Positions 22,325 through 33,431 of a stretch of 64,000 bases of DNA are shown here, piece by piece. A program made the position numbers and the translations under genes. The stretch's first letter is position 1. The number at the start of each line of letters is the position of its first letter. Source of the stretch: Pollenia angustigena (lineage: Eukaryota > Arthropoda > Insecta > Diptera > Polleniidae). Under the pieces are notes generated by a model. The model ran no database searches. It worked only from the letters and a program-made list of their open reading frames with translations, and was not told the origin of the DNA. Where the stretch lies: assembly GCA_930367215.1 (NCBI GenBank), contig OV884056.1:44268308-44332307 (forward strand), read 5' to 3'.

Positions 22325-24120
22325 ATAGTTCAGATGGACTATAGTTAAGATAGACTAGGCTAGAGAGTAGACTGGTCGCAATTCTTTTTTTTTTTTAATT
22401 TAATTGTTTGCGCTGCTTAAAATATGAGGTTTGGTGTAAGAAATCATGATCTAATTTTTCAGGTCAATCCGACGGTGCCTAGCCGTGTCGGGTGGGTCCC
22501 AAAGTTCCCCATATTATAAAAAAAACATATTTTCTATAAGATCTTTATAGTTATACTAGTTGAAAAGCCGAAAATCAAAAATATGCCTTCGTTACGATCT
22601 TCCGCAGAGAAAGTACTTCAAGTGTGCCAAATTCAGCTTCCTCTGTCATCAGATGGCTTCAGAAAGTTGCGGAAAAAATAGGACATACATGCAAACATCC
22701 TGAGATACTAAGAAATTATATATTGTATAGATAGATTAACAACTCAAAAACGCTTTAGCTTATTGAAAAAAAAATTTTTAAATTTTTCGTCTTTTGTGAA
22801 TACATAAAATCAAAAGTTGGGAACAGATTTTAATCATTTATACCTTGTTTTGTTTGCAATATTGTTTTTTATATGACTCTATAAAATTAGAAGCATAGCT
22901 CCATTTTTCAATTTTTTATGAATTTTTAAAAACAAAAATTCCGAAATTTTAATAAAAAAAATTATTTTTTTTCCAGAAAACAAAATTATGTTTCTAAAAC
23001 GACTGCGCATATAAGAAAAACGTTTTACCTTTCTTAAAGTAAATTTTATTGCGGAATTTCGGTTTTTTTTAGTTTTTCAATAAGCTAAAGCATTTTTGAG
23101 TTACGCGAACATATGTTGTGCAACATCCCTAATTTTCGAAATAACGGTATATCTCGAAAACCAAAGCCAATATGAAGAAAAAAGTTTTAACTTTCTTAAA
23201 GTAAATTTTATTGCGGAATTTCGGTTTTTTTTTGTTTTTCAATAAACTAAAGCGTTTTTGAGTTACGCGAACATATGTTGTGCAACATCCCTAATTTTCG
23301 AAATAACGGTATATCTCGAAAACCAAAGCCAATATGAAGAAAAAAGTTTTAACTTTCTTAAAGTAAATTTTATTGCGGAATTTCGTTTTTTTTTAGTTTT
23401 TCAATAAGCTAAAGCATTTTTGAGTTACGCGAACATATGTTGTGCAACCTCCTTAATTTTCGAAATAACGGTATATCTCGAAAACTAAAGCTAACCTAAA
23501 AAAAAACGGCTAGCACCACTGGATTCAGCGACCCCGAATTAGTTAAAATTAGTTAAAAATCTTTCGTTCGTATCATACTAAAATATTAAACTGCAAATAC
23601 TTTAATCTATCTATACAATATATAATTTCTTAGTATGTCAGGATGTTTGCATGTATGTATGTCCTATTCTTTCCGCAACTTTCTGAAGCCATCTGATGAC
23701 ATAGGAAGCTGAAATTTGGCACACTTGAAGTACTTTCTCTGCCGAAGATCATAGTGTAGTCATATTTTTGATTTTCGGCTTTTCAACTAGTATAATTATA
23801 AAGATCTGATAGAAAATATGTTTTTTTTTTATAAAATGGGGAACTTTGGGCCCCACCCGGCACGGCTAGGCACCGTCGGATTGACCTGAAAAATTAGGTC
23901 ATGATTTCTTACACCAAACCTCATATTTTAAGCAGCGCAAACAATTAAATTTAAAAAAAAAAAAAAATTGCGACCAGTCTACTAGACAGACCATTGTCGA
24001 ACTAGACTATTGTCCAGAGAGACTTTAGTATGGACGGAATATTGTGCAAAAAAAAGGTCTAGACAGACTTTAGTCTAAACAGAATTTAGTTCAGATGAAC
24101 TAAGTCCAGGCAGACTACAG
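22325..24120. mobile_element. Large hairpin with AGACTATAGTCT-rich flanks
   Basis: Arms 22365-22741 and 23602-23985 are inverted copies ('agactggtcgcaa', 'ctgcttaaaatatgaggttt', 'acggtgcctagccgtg', 'ttcagaaagttgcggaa'). Outside lie strings of 'agactttagtct' and 'ggactatagtt', which form their own looser pairing. Between the arms is a 162-bp tandem array. The boundaries are approximate and no target duplication was seen. Confidence 0.7.
23031..23510 (+). repeat. 162-bp tandem repeat, about three units
   Basis: The string AAATTTTATTGCGGAATTTC starts at 23041, 23203 and 23365, an exact 162-bp step. Units differ at only a few bases ('cagctaaagca' against 'aaactaaagcg'), so amplification is fairly recent. 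Part of the unit also occurs inverted at 22741-22776, so each unit can pair with the left arm. Confidence 0.85.
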
Positions 24121-25175
24121 GAAAAAAACCAACTCTCAAGCACAAATCGAGCCAATTCTCTTGTTTAAAATTTGTAAAACAAGAACTTTTTATTTCGTCT
24201 TAGTCGTCATAGTCTATTGCTAATTGAATCTAGTCATTTTGTAGGTCATGTCTTACCTAAATATCAATTTTTAGCAATATCGTTCTTATTTTCTCAATGT
24301 TTATTTGTTTTTTTTTTTTAATTATTACCTATCGCACTTATCATAAAGAGGGAATTAACGCAAAATGTAAAATATGTCCATTAGAATTAAAACAATTTTA
24401 AATTTATTATTAAAGGCATTGCCAAAATTAGACAAAATAGCACGATATTTTAACAGCGGGTGGATAAAAATATTGCGTGTCGATTCTTTCCAAAAAGTGA
24501 AAGAACTAAAATTTTGAGTTAATACTCTATTTCTGATAAAGTGCCAATGTATGTTTTTATTCGAAAATTTACTTTTAGTCCTGCTAAAGCTGAAATTTTT
24601 TATTGTATTCAAGATCTTATTGTTAATACACATTTCATTTATGTTTATTTTTCGTAACATGAAATCTTCATTCATCTTTCTGCAAATTTATTTTTCTTTA
24701 CCTTAATTCATTTAATTTATTCAGGCAGTCAGTTATGTTTACATAAATATACGATTTCTTCCTTCTTTTCATATTTTTCTTTCGTTCTCATTCATTCATT
24801 TTTTATTTTTTTTTTTATTTTTGTTTATTGTATTTTTTTGAATTTGTGTATATAAAATTTCCTTTTATTATTATCTTTCTAAAAACAGAATCTTTGTTTG
24901 AGAATAAGCATACATATCGTCACCTTAAATGTAAACGGACGTATTTGCACAAAAATGCGAAATAAAGCTTAAAGTTGCATTTTTTTCGTCTTAAAAAAAT
25001 TTGGTTATTCGTGCTTAATTCCCAATTTTTATTCTTGATAAAAACACTGAAAATTTATTGTTAATGGGATAAGCTATTTGTCTTTTTAAACTCCATGTTC
25101 ACGCAACTGTTTTCACTTCGGCGATCAAACATGCGACCTTAAACGCCAATAACACCTTCTTCTTATTTATTTTTT
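24121..25175. other. No gene; includes repeat B fragment
   Basis: A/T-rich sequence. Positions 25007-25090 match 14409-14490 (repeat family B). The 106-codon minus-strand frame at 24355-24675 is low-complexity and shows no domain. Confidence 0.45.
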
Positions 25176-25179
25176 AAAT

Positions 25180-26459
25180 AATATATTGTGTCGTAAACTT
25201 AACCATATGTTTAGATTTGCTTCAACTGCCACAAGTCTTATAAATATATTCATATCTAACAGATAGATATCAATATGTTGAAACAACTGCATCAGTTTCG
25301 GGCTCTTTGCCATTAAGTCGTGGTGTTCCGCAAGGTTCAATTTTAGGCCTATTACTTTTTTCGTTATACGTGAATGATCTTCAGGATAAGCTTGAGCATT
25401 GTAGGGTTAGATTGTATGCAGATGATGTTCAGCTCTATATTAGTTGCAGCAACACTGTGATTGATGAATGTGTGAGGACCTTAAACCAGGAGTTAGATCA
25501 TGTTTACGGGTGGGCCACCGCTAATGGTCTAGCAATTAATCCTATCAAGTCCAAGTGTTTGATTATTAAGAAAAGGTCGTTAAAACTTGACGGCAATCCT
25601 ACTCTAACTTTAAATAACCAGTCCATTAAAATTTTAAACTCTGCCAAAAATCTTGGTATATACTTTAACAACACCCTCACTTGGTCTAACCACGTTAATT
25701 TTGCATGTGGTCGAACATTTTCAATGTTAAGGAATCTGTGGGTAACCCAGTATTGTACTCCAATTAAAATAAGAATACTCATTGCTAAAGCATACTTGAT
25801 ACCCATCTTATTGTATGGCTGTGAATTATTTGCCAGCTGTGACAGCGGTAGTAAAAGGAAACTTAATGTGGCGTTTAATAACATTGTTCGGTACGTCTAT
25901 GGTTTAATGAGATATGACCATATTTTTACCTTGCTTTACGAAATCACTTTTGATGATTACTTAAGAGTGTGTATTTTACTGTTTCTGCACAAAATTATAT
26001 ACACACATCAGCCTGAGCATCTCTACACACGTTTAAACTTTTCAACACTTGACAGAGGTAAAAGACTTCAAGCATTTGGTCATGCAACACTGATTTCTAA
26101 ATACCATTTCTTTATTCACGCAATCAGTTTATGGAACGGAATCCCCTTTATATCACAAAAAATAAGTAACGCACGTCAATTCAGGAACTATATTTTTTGT
26201 CAGTTTTGTCATTTTCCTGTTTTTAACTTGTTTTAATTAATTTCGCCAACTTTATGTAATAAAGCGTAATTAAATTTTAAATTTTCTTTTAAAACTACTA
26301 AATATAATTTTACACAACTTTGTTATTTTTTAATTTCTGATTTTTTTCTGATTTCCTATTTATTGTATTTGCATATGCTCAGTTCCATACTGCAATATAA
26401 GACTTAAGTCTTGTGTACGGAACATCGAAAAAAGAAATAAATAAATAAAATAAATAAAT
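25180..26459 (+). pseudogene. LINE copy 1: 3' half of a non-LTR retrotransposon reverse transcriptase
   Basis: The reverse transcriptase would copy the element's own RNA at a nicked chromosomal target. The frame 25244-26236 carries the LINE RT core: RGVPQGSILG (motif B region, before 25340), YADDVQLYIS (catalytic motif, about 25413) and AKNLG with a downstream thumb region, then a conserved GCELFASCDS block. The region before motif B is recognisable back to about 25180 but in another frame, so there is a frameshift near 25240. ORF1 and the endonuclease domain are missing, as expected from 5' truncation. The 3' end is an AATAAATAAATAAA tract near 26430-26459, preceded by a small hairpin (AAGACTTAAGTCTT). 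Copy 2 at 28742 belongs to the same family. The clade (Jockey/I/R1-like) is not settled. Confidence 0.85.
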
Positions 26460-28180
26460 TTGCTTCTCCTGTGAAAAAAATAAAAATGCCGTTGCGTCCG
26501 TTTACTTTTAAGATGACGATATATACATACATATATTTCTTATGTTTCGTTAGTTCATCATGCTGGCGTAACGTTCCGTTACCTTTCGTTTTTTTTTTCA
26601 CTTAAATTTCTTTATACACATTCACGGACATTCATTCACTTCTTTGTGTGAACATTAAATAAAGTGTATGTGTGCACTTCCTGTCAGTTGCATTTCTTGT
26701 TCTCGTATTGTTGCACACGCTTTATGCAGCCACAAAGGAACAAAAACGAAAATAAAATACAACATTAACACAAACAAAAATAAAAACTTTAGGTGAATTG
26801 TTTCGTGTTTTTGAAACATCCTTAGTGAGATAGAAGTCTGGAATATGAGTGAGTGAGAAGGAGAAGGGAAGTGTGTTTGAGAGTACATGTTTTTTTCTTC
26901 TTCTTTTTTATTGGTATTGGAGAATGAGTGTGAAGCCCAAAAGTTGCTTTTCTACAATATCTGCTTTGTTGTCACCTGTTTTTTTCTTTTTTTGTGAAAA
27001 TTATTTCGAAACTATTTTTGTTTATTGTTGTTGTCTGTTTTGCGTTCGTATAGTTGTTGGCTTACAGTTCCTGTTTTGTACTGTGAACTTAAATATACGT
27101 GTTTCTGCACGATAATACACGCTATGCAATGCATATTTCCGTTTCTTTAAACAAAACAAAAAAAAAACGTAATTTTTTAGTAAAATTGCCTTTTTTCGTA
27201 ATGATTTTCCACCCTGTTATACACTATTTTTACTTAATTCTTTTATTTTGTTAAACGTATTTTAAGCAGTTCATTGATACGTATGATTAATATTTTTGTT
27301 TGCTTTTTCATAAATAATCATACGCCATATGTACTCGCTGGTGTTGGCTTAACTCATATTTAAACAACTTATAAGAGATTTTGTGGTTTTCAAAAAAAAA
27401 AAAAAACAAAAATTATACGTTTGTAAGTGTTTGTGTGTGCAAATATAAATGAAATGCTTGCATTTCCGGTGGGTCAATGTACCAGCTGTTAATAAATTAA
27501 GATTGTTTTTAATATATTTCCAATCCCTAGTATTAAAATGATAAACATTCACATAAACATTTCGTACATATCAATATTGTTAAGCGCACTCATGTGCAAC
27601 CCATGGTGCTGCAAGTAATTTGTTCAATATTATTTCCACTTTGTGGCGTATGAAAAACAGCAGGGTTTACATGCGTAAAGTTGTATTTAATAAATATTTT
27701 GTGGTTAGTCATGCAAAACGGTATTTAAATATTAAAAAAAAAAAAAAAATCAAATTTTAATTATACTTCTTGATTGCCAGTTATTGTGCGCTTAAGTAAC
27801 ATGATTTTAATGGGTTTTATGTGGGTCCTGCTGTGCCAAAATCTTTACTACAGGAATTGTTTTGGATGAAGCAATGGGTTTGGCAGGGACTTTGTCTAAT
27901 TTTGATACCAACAAAACAATTTGTTGTTGTACAAAATGAGTTTCAATTGTTCACCTGTGCTGCGTGGGCTGTTGTAGAAGACCTCTTATCCAGCAAATTC
28001 AAAGAAAATATTTGAATTTAAAATTATTAAAGACAAATTTCATCATCGTAGCTGTACTTATGTGAAAGCTTATACACTGCCAAGTTTTTTCCGGTTGGTC
28101 ATTAGCAGGGAAACCAGATATATGCTCTAAAAAACACGTTTTATGCGCATTAAATATGCAGTTAAAACTATAAAATATGC
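26460..28180. other. No gene recognised
   Basis: Candidate unique DNA between LINE copy 1 and the Penelope-like fragments. It has T-rich and TTTATTTTTGTTTATTG-like tracts and no repeat shared with the rest of the window. Short frames here have no domains. If the window lies in a host intron, this is one of the places to look for conserved non-coding sequence. Confidence 0.45.
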
Positions 28181-28183
28181 GCA

Positions 28184-28735
28184 ATGAACAATATACAAAT
28201 AAGACTGATCACAAAATATGTGGATGATTTATTTGCCATAAAAAAATATAAAGACGAAGACATAAATAATATTGAAAACATTTAATTCATATCATAACAA
28301 ATTGAAATTTACTCTAGAGAGGAAGAAGGACAATGCAATACCATATCTGGATATGAAGATACTCCGACAAAATGGCAAAATAATAACAGATTGGCATATG
28401 AAATCAATTGCTTCTGGACGCTTAATGAATTTCCACTCAACACAACCCATGAAACAGAAGATAAATACGGCAATGAATCTAATTGACAAATGTATAAAAA
28501 TAAGCAACGTAAAATGTCATTCTAAGAATATGACAATAATAAAGGATATTTTAATGAAAAACAATTTTCCAAAGGGGTTGATTAATTCATTACTGGCTAA
28601 AGTTAAAAATAATATTTCTTCAGGGGGAAAAAACAGAAAGGACACATATGGTAACGCCAAATACTATAGTCTACCGTTTATTCCAAGACTAACTGAGAAC
28701 AACAAATTGACTCTGGTAGAAAATGAAGGGAAATT
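28184..28735 (+). pseudogene. Penelope-like element: reverse transcriptase fragment
   Basis: Penelope-like elements carry an RT related to telomerase and usually a GIY-YIG endonuclease. The short frame from 28184 reads a catalytic motif KYVDDLFAI, then a single-base frameshift near 28270 moves the rest into the frame starting at 28272, with FNSYHNKLKFTLE, AIPYLDMKI and ASGRLMNFHS, the pattern typical of Penelope RT thumb-side sequence. Everything N-terminal to the YVDD motif is missing. The frame fades after 28700, close to where LINE copy 2 begins. It may be the upstream part of the element whose GIY-YIG fragments lie at 30629 or 37430. Confidence 0.75.
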
Positions 28736-28741
28736 CCTAAA

Positions 28742-30625
28742 ATGGGTTTAGTAAATCGTAAGAATGTCTCTGCAGAGGTCCTTGACGTGAACGAATTAAA
28801 CTTTCAATTTGCTAGTACACCTATGTCACCAATAAACACAAATTTTTATAATAACTTGGGCAGTAGTCACAACCAAATAACTTCCTTTCAATTTACACAC
28901 GTTACCAAGGAAACTGTACTTGAAACACTTCTTCATATCAAATCTAATGCCGTTGGTTATGATGGATTGCATCCAAAGTTTATCAAGCTTACTCTTCCCT
29001 ACATACTAACCCACTTAACTCATATTTTTAACACGATCATCACAACGTCTACATTCCCGTCTGAATGGAAGCATGCTAAAATTATACCGATCCTGAAATC
29101 TGATAAGAGCTACCGGCAGATTTCAATTTTGCCTTATTTGTCAAAAGTCTGTGAGAAAATAATACACTCGCAAATAAGCCACTACCTTTAAACAAACTCC
29201 ATGTTAAATGATAGCCAATCTGGATTTAGACCCAAGTACAGCTGTACTACTGCTCTAATTGATGTCACGGAGGAAATAAGATGCCAAATTGATAAACGTC
29301 AAATGATGTCATTCCTAATACTGCTTGATCACTCCAAAGCCTTTGACACAGTGCATCATTCCATCCTCTGTCTTCAATTAAAGCACATGTGCAATTTTTC
29401 CTCAACAGCATTAAAACTGTTAACGTCATATCTTAGTGCCAGATGTCAAAGTGTATCCCACGAATCAAATGTCTCTGAACGTTGCTTAATGCTCAGAGGT
29501 GTGCCACAGGGTTCAATTCTTGGACCACTATAGTATTCTATATACGCTAATGATCTGCCTTTGCAAGTGAAACATTGTAAAATTCAAATGTATGCTGACG
29601 ACGTGCAACTCTATATAAGCTGTAAAATATCAGACGCCGCAAATTGCATTCAACTAATAAACGAAAATCTCAATCATATTTATCATTGGGCATCTGCAAA
29701 TGGCCTAAGCTTAAACCCAAAAAAATCAGTTGCTATTGTTATTGAACCATTAAAATATATAAACACGTGTCTACCACCAATAAAGATTAATGAAATGACA
29801 CTTAATTATGTTGATACTGCAAAAAATCTTGGTGTTGTTTTTAACAATCAACTTAATTGGTCAGACCATGTGAAAATAAGCTGTGCAAAAACCTTTTCTA
29901 TGCTAAGGAACTTATGGATGTCACAATATTATACACCGACTCACATCCGAATGCTATTAGCTAAAACGTATTTATTGCCAACACTCATGTATGGATGCGA
30001 GCTTTTTTCAAGTTGCGATTCGGTTAGTAGGCGAAGGCTCAACGTAACATACAATAATATTGCTAGATATGTATTTGGAATAAAAAGGAACCATAGCATC
30101 TCACAATATGCGAAACAGATATGTAACATAACATTTGATAACTTATTGACTTGCCGAACTCTATTGTTTTTGCATAAGATTATATATAGTCAACAGCCTT
30201 CCTACCTTTATGATCGAATCACTTTTTCTAGATCGAACAGAGGTTAAAGGTTAATAGGATCAGGTATAACAAATCAATTTCTAATCAACACTTCTTTATG
30301 AACTCGATTCGTCTCTGGAGCCAACTACCCCCTCGAATCCAAATCATAAGCAATGCAAGCAATTTTAAATCTGCCATATTTGAGTACTACAGTTAAAATA
30401 GCCTTACTTAACATTTACTTATTTGTTAATATATATATTTATTTGTACACAAAATTTATAGTCATTTTATTTTTCATTCTTCTTCTTCTTTTTTCAATTA
30501 ATTGTATTTTCATACTATTAAATATAAATCTTCCTTATCTACCAAATTACTACCCAATACTGTAATACAAGACTTTTTCTTGTTGTATTGTATTGATAAA
30601 TAAATTAATAAAATAAATAAATAAA
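28742..30625 (+). pseudogene. LINE copy 2: decayed non-LTR reverse transcriptase
   Basis: Same family as the copy at 25180. One frame runs 28742-30247 with two internal stops (TAA 29189-29191, TAG 29531-29533). It carries the RT fingers (GYDGLHPKFIKLTLP, WKHAKIIPI), LLDHSKAFDTVHH (motif A), RGVPQGSILGP (motif B) and YADDVQLYIS (catalytic, about 29589). A stop at 30245 and a frameshift follow, and the C-terminal tail can be traced in another frame to about 30396. The 3' end is an AATAAATTAATAAAATAAAT tract ending near 30625, after a hairpin-like CAAGACTTTTTCTTG. No ORF1 or endonuclease is present. It separates Penelope-like RT text from Penelope-like GIY-YIG text, consistent with insertion into such an element. 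Confidence 0.85.
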
Positions 30626-30628
30626 TAG

Positions 30629-30888
30629 CTGGACATAAACATGACCAAAAATATAGGAATTATAATTCTGCCCATGGAACGGCGTTATCAACTCATTGTA
30701 GGGATTTTAATCATTATCCTGATTTTGAAAACACATCAATTTTGAATACGGAAAGTTTCAAGAAACGTAGATATATGTTAGAAATGTTGCAGATAAATAA
30801 TGTTCCATTTGAGAAAAGGATTAATTTTAAAAAAGATACTGAGGGCTTAGCTCAAATTTATAGACATTTATTGAATAAAAATAAATAG
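30629..30888 (+). pseudogene. Penelope-like element A: C-terminal GIY-YIG region
   Basis: The frame begins right after the LINE tail and reads AGHKHDQKYRNYNSAHGTAL, then STHCRDFNHYPDFENTSIL and KKRRYMLEMLQI, ending with a stop at 30886. This order (a TALSxHC block, a DFEN block, a KRRxxLEMLxI block) is the C-terminal half of the GIY-YIG endonuclease found in Penelope-like elements, which nicks the target. The GIY and YIG strands themselves are missing, presumably lost at the left junction. It differs clearly from fragment B at 37430, so two Penelope families or old copies are present. Confidence 0.6.
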
Positions 30889-31293
30889 GTTGATGTAAGG
30901 GATAATTATAAATAGGTATTTTTCCTTGATTGTTTATAAAATAAATTTCAGATGGCATAGCTTATTATTGGCGGAAAGGGACATTAAAATAGGTTTTAGG
31001 CTTTGAATAAATTTAAAAATTTTGTTTTCCTTTTTTGTTTGTTTGTCTTTTTGTTTAAAGTTTGTAGAATGGAATTTTAAATGTATTATGATTATTTTGT
31101 TTTTTGAAATTTTAAAATTTATTTTTCCATATTTTATTTTTCCATTTATTGTCAAATTTTATTTTATTTTATTTAAAAAAAAAAATTTCCTGAAGAAGAT
31201 TTCCAACGGAAATCGAAATATTGAATAAAAACTTTTTAATTAATTTTTTAAAAAAGTGACCTGAAGCTTAAATAATTTAATAAAGTATAATAT
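30889..31293 (+). repeat. Penelope-like element A: 3' tail
   Basis: T-rich 3' untranslated sequence followed by the CTGAAGA-stem-GAAA motif (31190-31218), 'attgaataaaa', and a terminal TTTAATTAA / GTGACCTGAAGC block. The other tail (38060-38166) has the same order, ending AATGACCTTGAAAGC. The Gypsy LTR starts at 31294. Confidence 0.5.
31190..31218 (+). ncRNA. Hammerhead-like motif in Penelope-like 3' tail A
   Basis: CTGAAGA (31190-31196), one A, then a 7-bp perfect stem GATTTCC / GGAAATC with loop AAC, then GAAA (31215-31218). CUGANGA and GAAA around a stem are the hammerhead core; hammerheads are known from Penelope-like elements. Two cautions: there is an extra A before the stem, and no stem III plus cleavage triplet can be drawn here, so self-cleavage is not shown. 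Confidence 0.45.
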
Positions 31294-31737
31294 TGTTACG
31301 AAAGTTAAATTATCTAAGAATTATTTATAGTTATAGTTATAAGTTATCTTGTAAGTCATAGTTTTATGTTACTTAAAATTGTCATGTATAATTTTCAACA
31401 CAACTGTTATTTTAAAAATAATTCCTATATAAATTTCCCAGTAATTTCTAGAAATGGTTATAGAACATAATAAATAGTTTTTACGGGAAGGTTCAGGAAA
31501 AATCTAGAAATAATTATGAAATATAAAAAGGGGTGACTCATGTAAAATTAGTTTAGTCTGTTTTGAAAAACGGTTCTGTTCGTAACTAAAACAATTGTGA
31601 ACAAAATAATTAATTTTCAATAAAGTTTGTTAAGTTGAATAAGTGTGTGTTTTTATTCGGATTTGCAATTAAAAGAACTCAACGGTTTATTATAAAGGGA
31701 GTAAACCGAACGCGTTTATTAAAGGAAAAACGTAACA
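31294..31737 (+). repeat. 5' LTR (444 bp)
   Basis: Starts TGTTACGAAAG and ends AAACGTAACA. It contains a TATA box (31522), likely start of transcription near 31552, and AATAAA at 31619-31624. Compared with the 3' LTR it has 65 extra bases (about 31572-31636) and otherwise no difference that I could see. Confidence 0.95.
31522..31556 (+). promoter_or_regulatory. LTR promoter: TATA box and likely initiator
   Basis: TATAAAAAG at 31522-31530, with TTTAGTCTG about 25 bases downstream as the probable initiator. The same TATAAAAAG lies in the 3' LTR at 37261. A poly(A) signal follows within 100 bp in the 5' copy only. The start site is inferred from spacing. Confidence 0.55.
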
Positions 31738-31757
31738 ATTGGTGTCAGAAGTGAAAT
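31738..31757 (+). promoter_or_regulatory. Primer-binding region
   Basis: Two bases after the LTR comes TGGTGTCAGAAGTGA, whose complement would end in the CCA of a tRNA 3' end. I did not assign the tRNA. Confidence 0.6.
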
Positions 31758-31759
31758 TG

Positions 31760-31868
31760 CAATAAAAAAAAAAAAAAGAAAGAAAAAAATTAAAAAAAAA
31801 AGAAATAAAAATAAAATAAATAAACAAATAAAAAAAAAAAGTATAAAAAAAAAAAAAAAACTATACAA
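31760..31868 (+). other. Almost pure A leader before gag
   Basis: About 100 bases are nearly all A with scattered T, G and C, directly between the primer-binding region and the gag ATG at 31875. It would give an unstructured 5' leader. It could also be a site of replication slippage. Confidence 0.7.
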
Positions 31869-31874
31869 ACAACA

Positions 31875-33431
31875 ATGAAATTCGAGGAGCTAAAAGTTGA
31901 ACAGCTCAAGAAAGAGTTGGGCAAGTTGGATCTGCCTACTGCTGGAAATAAAGCTGAGCTGCAGAAAAGATTAATCGATGAATTTAAGCGACGCAATATT
32001 GACATCGCAACTTATGAATTTGAAGAAAAAGAAGAAATAGAAGTTGCTACCCGTGCAGTAACAAGCAACATGGATCTTGGTACAATGTTTGCTGCTATGA
32101 TGGAGAAAATGGAAGAAAATTCTAGAAAAATGGAAGAAAATTCTAGAAAAATGGAGGAAATGGTTAAAGAAAATTCGGCTGTAACCTCTAGAAAAATGGA
32201 AGAAAATTCTAGAAAAATGGAAGAAAATTCTAGAAAAATGGAGGAAATGGTAAAAGAAAATTCGGCTGTAACCTCTAGAAAAATGGCAGAAAATTCTAGA
32301 AAAATGGAGGAAATGGTAAAAGAAAATTCGGCTGTAACCTCTAGAAAAATGGAAGAAAATTCAAAAGTTATCGTAGCAGAAAATTCTAAAAATATAGAGA
32401 AGATGGTAAAGGAAAATGCAAGCACCATCTTAGCCGAAATTCAAGAAAATTCTAGAGTGACAAATGAGAAACTTCAGGCTACTAATGAAAAACTTGAGAA
32501 GCTTCAAGAGATTTCTACTGTTATAAACGACAGAGTGGACGATATGGAAATGGAATTGTCTGATGTAAAAACACAAGTCACGGTGTTCGATGAAAAACTA
32601 CATCATCTGGAAGTTAAAGTTAATAGTCTTCAGTGCCAAGAGGGAGCGGTTCGAGTTTCACCAGAAGTCTCTAGTAGAATTAAGGCCCCGAGTTTTGACG
32701 GCAGTTTACCATTTAGTGTTTTTAAGTTCCAGTTTGACACAGTTGCCAACAAAAATGCATGGAACAATGAAGAAAAAGCCATAGAGCTGATTCTGGCTTT
32801 AAAAGGATCTGCGGCTGAAATTCTAGAAAGTGTACCAGTAAGTTGCAGAAACAATTACGATGACATTATGGTAGCACTGCAACGAAAGTATGGTGGTGAA
32901 CACAGAAAAGAAATATTCAGAATGGAATTACGGGGAAGAGTACAAAAGGCAAACGAGACGCTACAGGATTTCGCATTAGAGATTGAGCGCTTGGTGCAGC
33001 TTACCTATCCAGGTGAAAGTCATCCATTGCTAGATCATTTTAAGACCGAGGCATTTGTAAACGGTATACGGGATGCTGATGTGAAACTAGCGGTATGTGC
33101 ATCACAGAAGCCATCATTTGCCGAAACGGTATCATTTGCCCTAGCCCAAGAAACCGCAAGAATAATTTTAAGGCCGCAAGCGTATAAGGTGCGAAAACTT
33201 GATTTTGCCGCTGAAGAAGAAAGAGATATTGTAAAGGACATAAAGGAGGCAGTGATGCAAGCTTTAAACGAGAAGCAAGGTAGAAACAAAGTAAAATGTT
33301 ATAATTGCGGTAAGATTGGCCATATTCAGCGAAACTGCAAAGCACCTAGAAGACGATCAAGATCTTCTTCGCCACCAGGAAACAATCAGCGTGCTAATCA
33401 ACACACATCACAAGAGTCACCTCTAAACTAA
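31875..33431 (+). CDS. gag: Gag: SAP domain, coiled-coil repeats, CCHC zinc knuckle
   Basis: Structural protein that packages the element's RNA into virus-like particles. 518 residues, one unbroken frame. Residues 2-38 (FEELKVEQLKKELGKL, then AELQKRLIDEF) read as a SAP motif, a helix-hairpin DNA/chromatin-binding module that is not usual in Gypsy gag. Residues about 75-170 are tandem heptads (KMEENSR, and MVKENSAVTS) predicted to be a coiled coil, encoded by 21-bp DNA repeats. Residues about 270-430 match a retrotransposon gag core, with a PSFDGSLPFSVFKFQF start. CYNCGKIGHIQRNC near 474 is the zinc knuckle, followed by a basic RRRSRSS tail. The start is the first ATG after the A-rich leader. 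The pol frame lies -1 relative to gag with about 34 nt of overlap. Confidence 0.92.
   Translation: MKFEELKVEQLKKELGKLDLPTAGNKAELQKRLIDEFKRRNIDIATYEFEEKEEIEVATRAVTSNMDLGTMFAAMMEKMEENSRKMEENSRKMEEMVKENSAVTSRKMEENSRKMEENSRKMEEMVKENSAVTSRKMAENSRKMEEMVKENSAVTSRKMEENSKVIVAENSKNIEKMVKENASTILAEIQENSRVTNEKLQATNEKLEKLQEISTVINDRVDDMEMELSDVKTQVTVFDEKLHHLEVKVNSLQCQEGAVRVSPEVSSRIKAPSFDGSLPFSVFKFQFDTVANKNAWNNEEKAIELILALKGSAAEILESVPVSCRNNYDDIMVALQRKYGGEHRKEIFRMELRGRVQKANETLQDFALEIERLVQLTYPGESHPLLDHFKTEAFVNGIRDADVKLAVCASQKPSFAETVSFALAQETARIILRPQAYKVRKLDFAAEEERDIVKDIKEAVMQALNEKQGRNKVKCYNCGKIGHIQRNCKAPRRRSRSSSPPGNNQRANQHTSQESPLN

Noticed and set aside
32012..32428. 138-codon minus-strand frame opposite gag
   Set aside because: Shadow of the gag heptad repeats; the plus-strand frame is complete and carries the domains.
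33398..33431. A classic -1 slippery heptamer at the gag-pol overlap
   Set aside because: The frames overlap by about 34 nt, but no X-XXY-YYZ heptamer in the right phase is visible there; the mechanism stays open.
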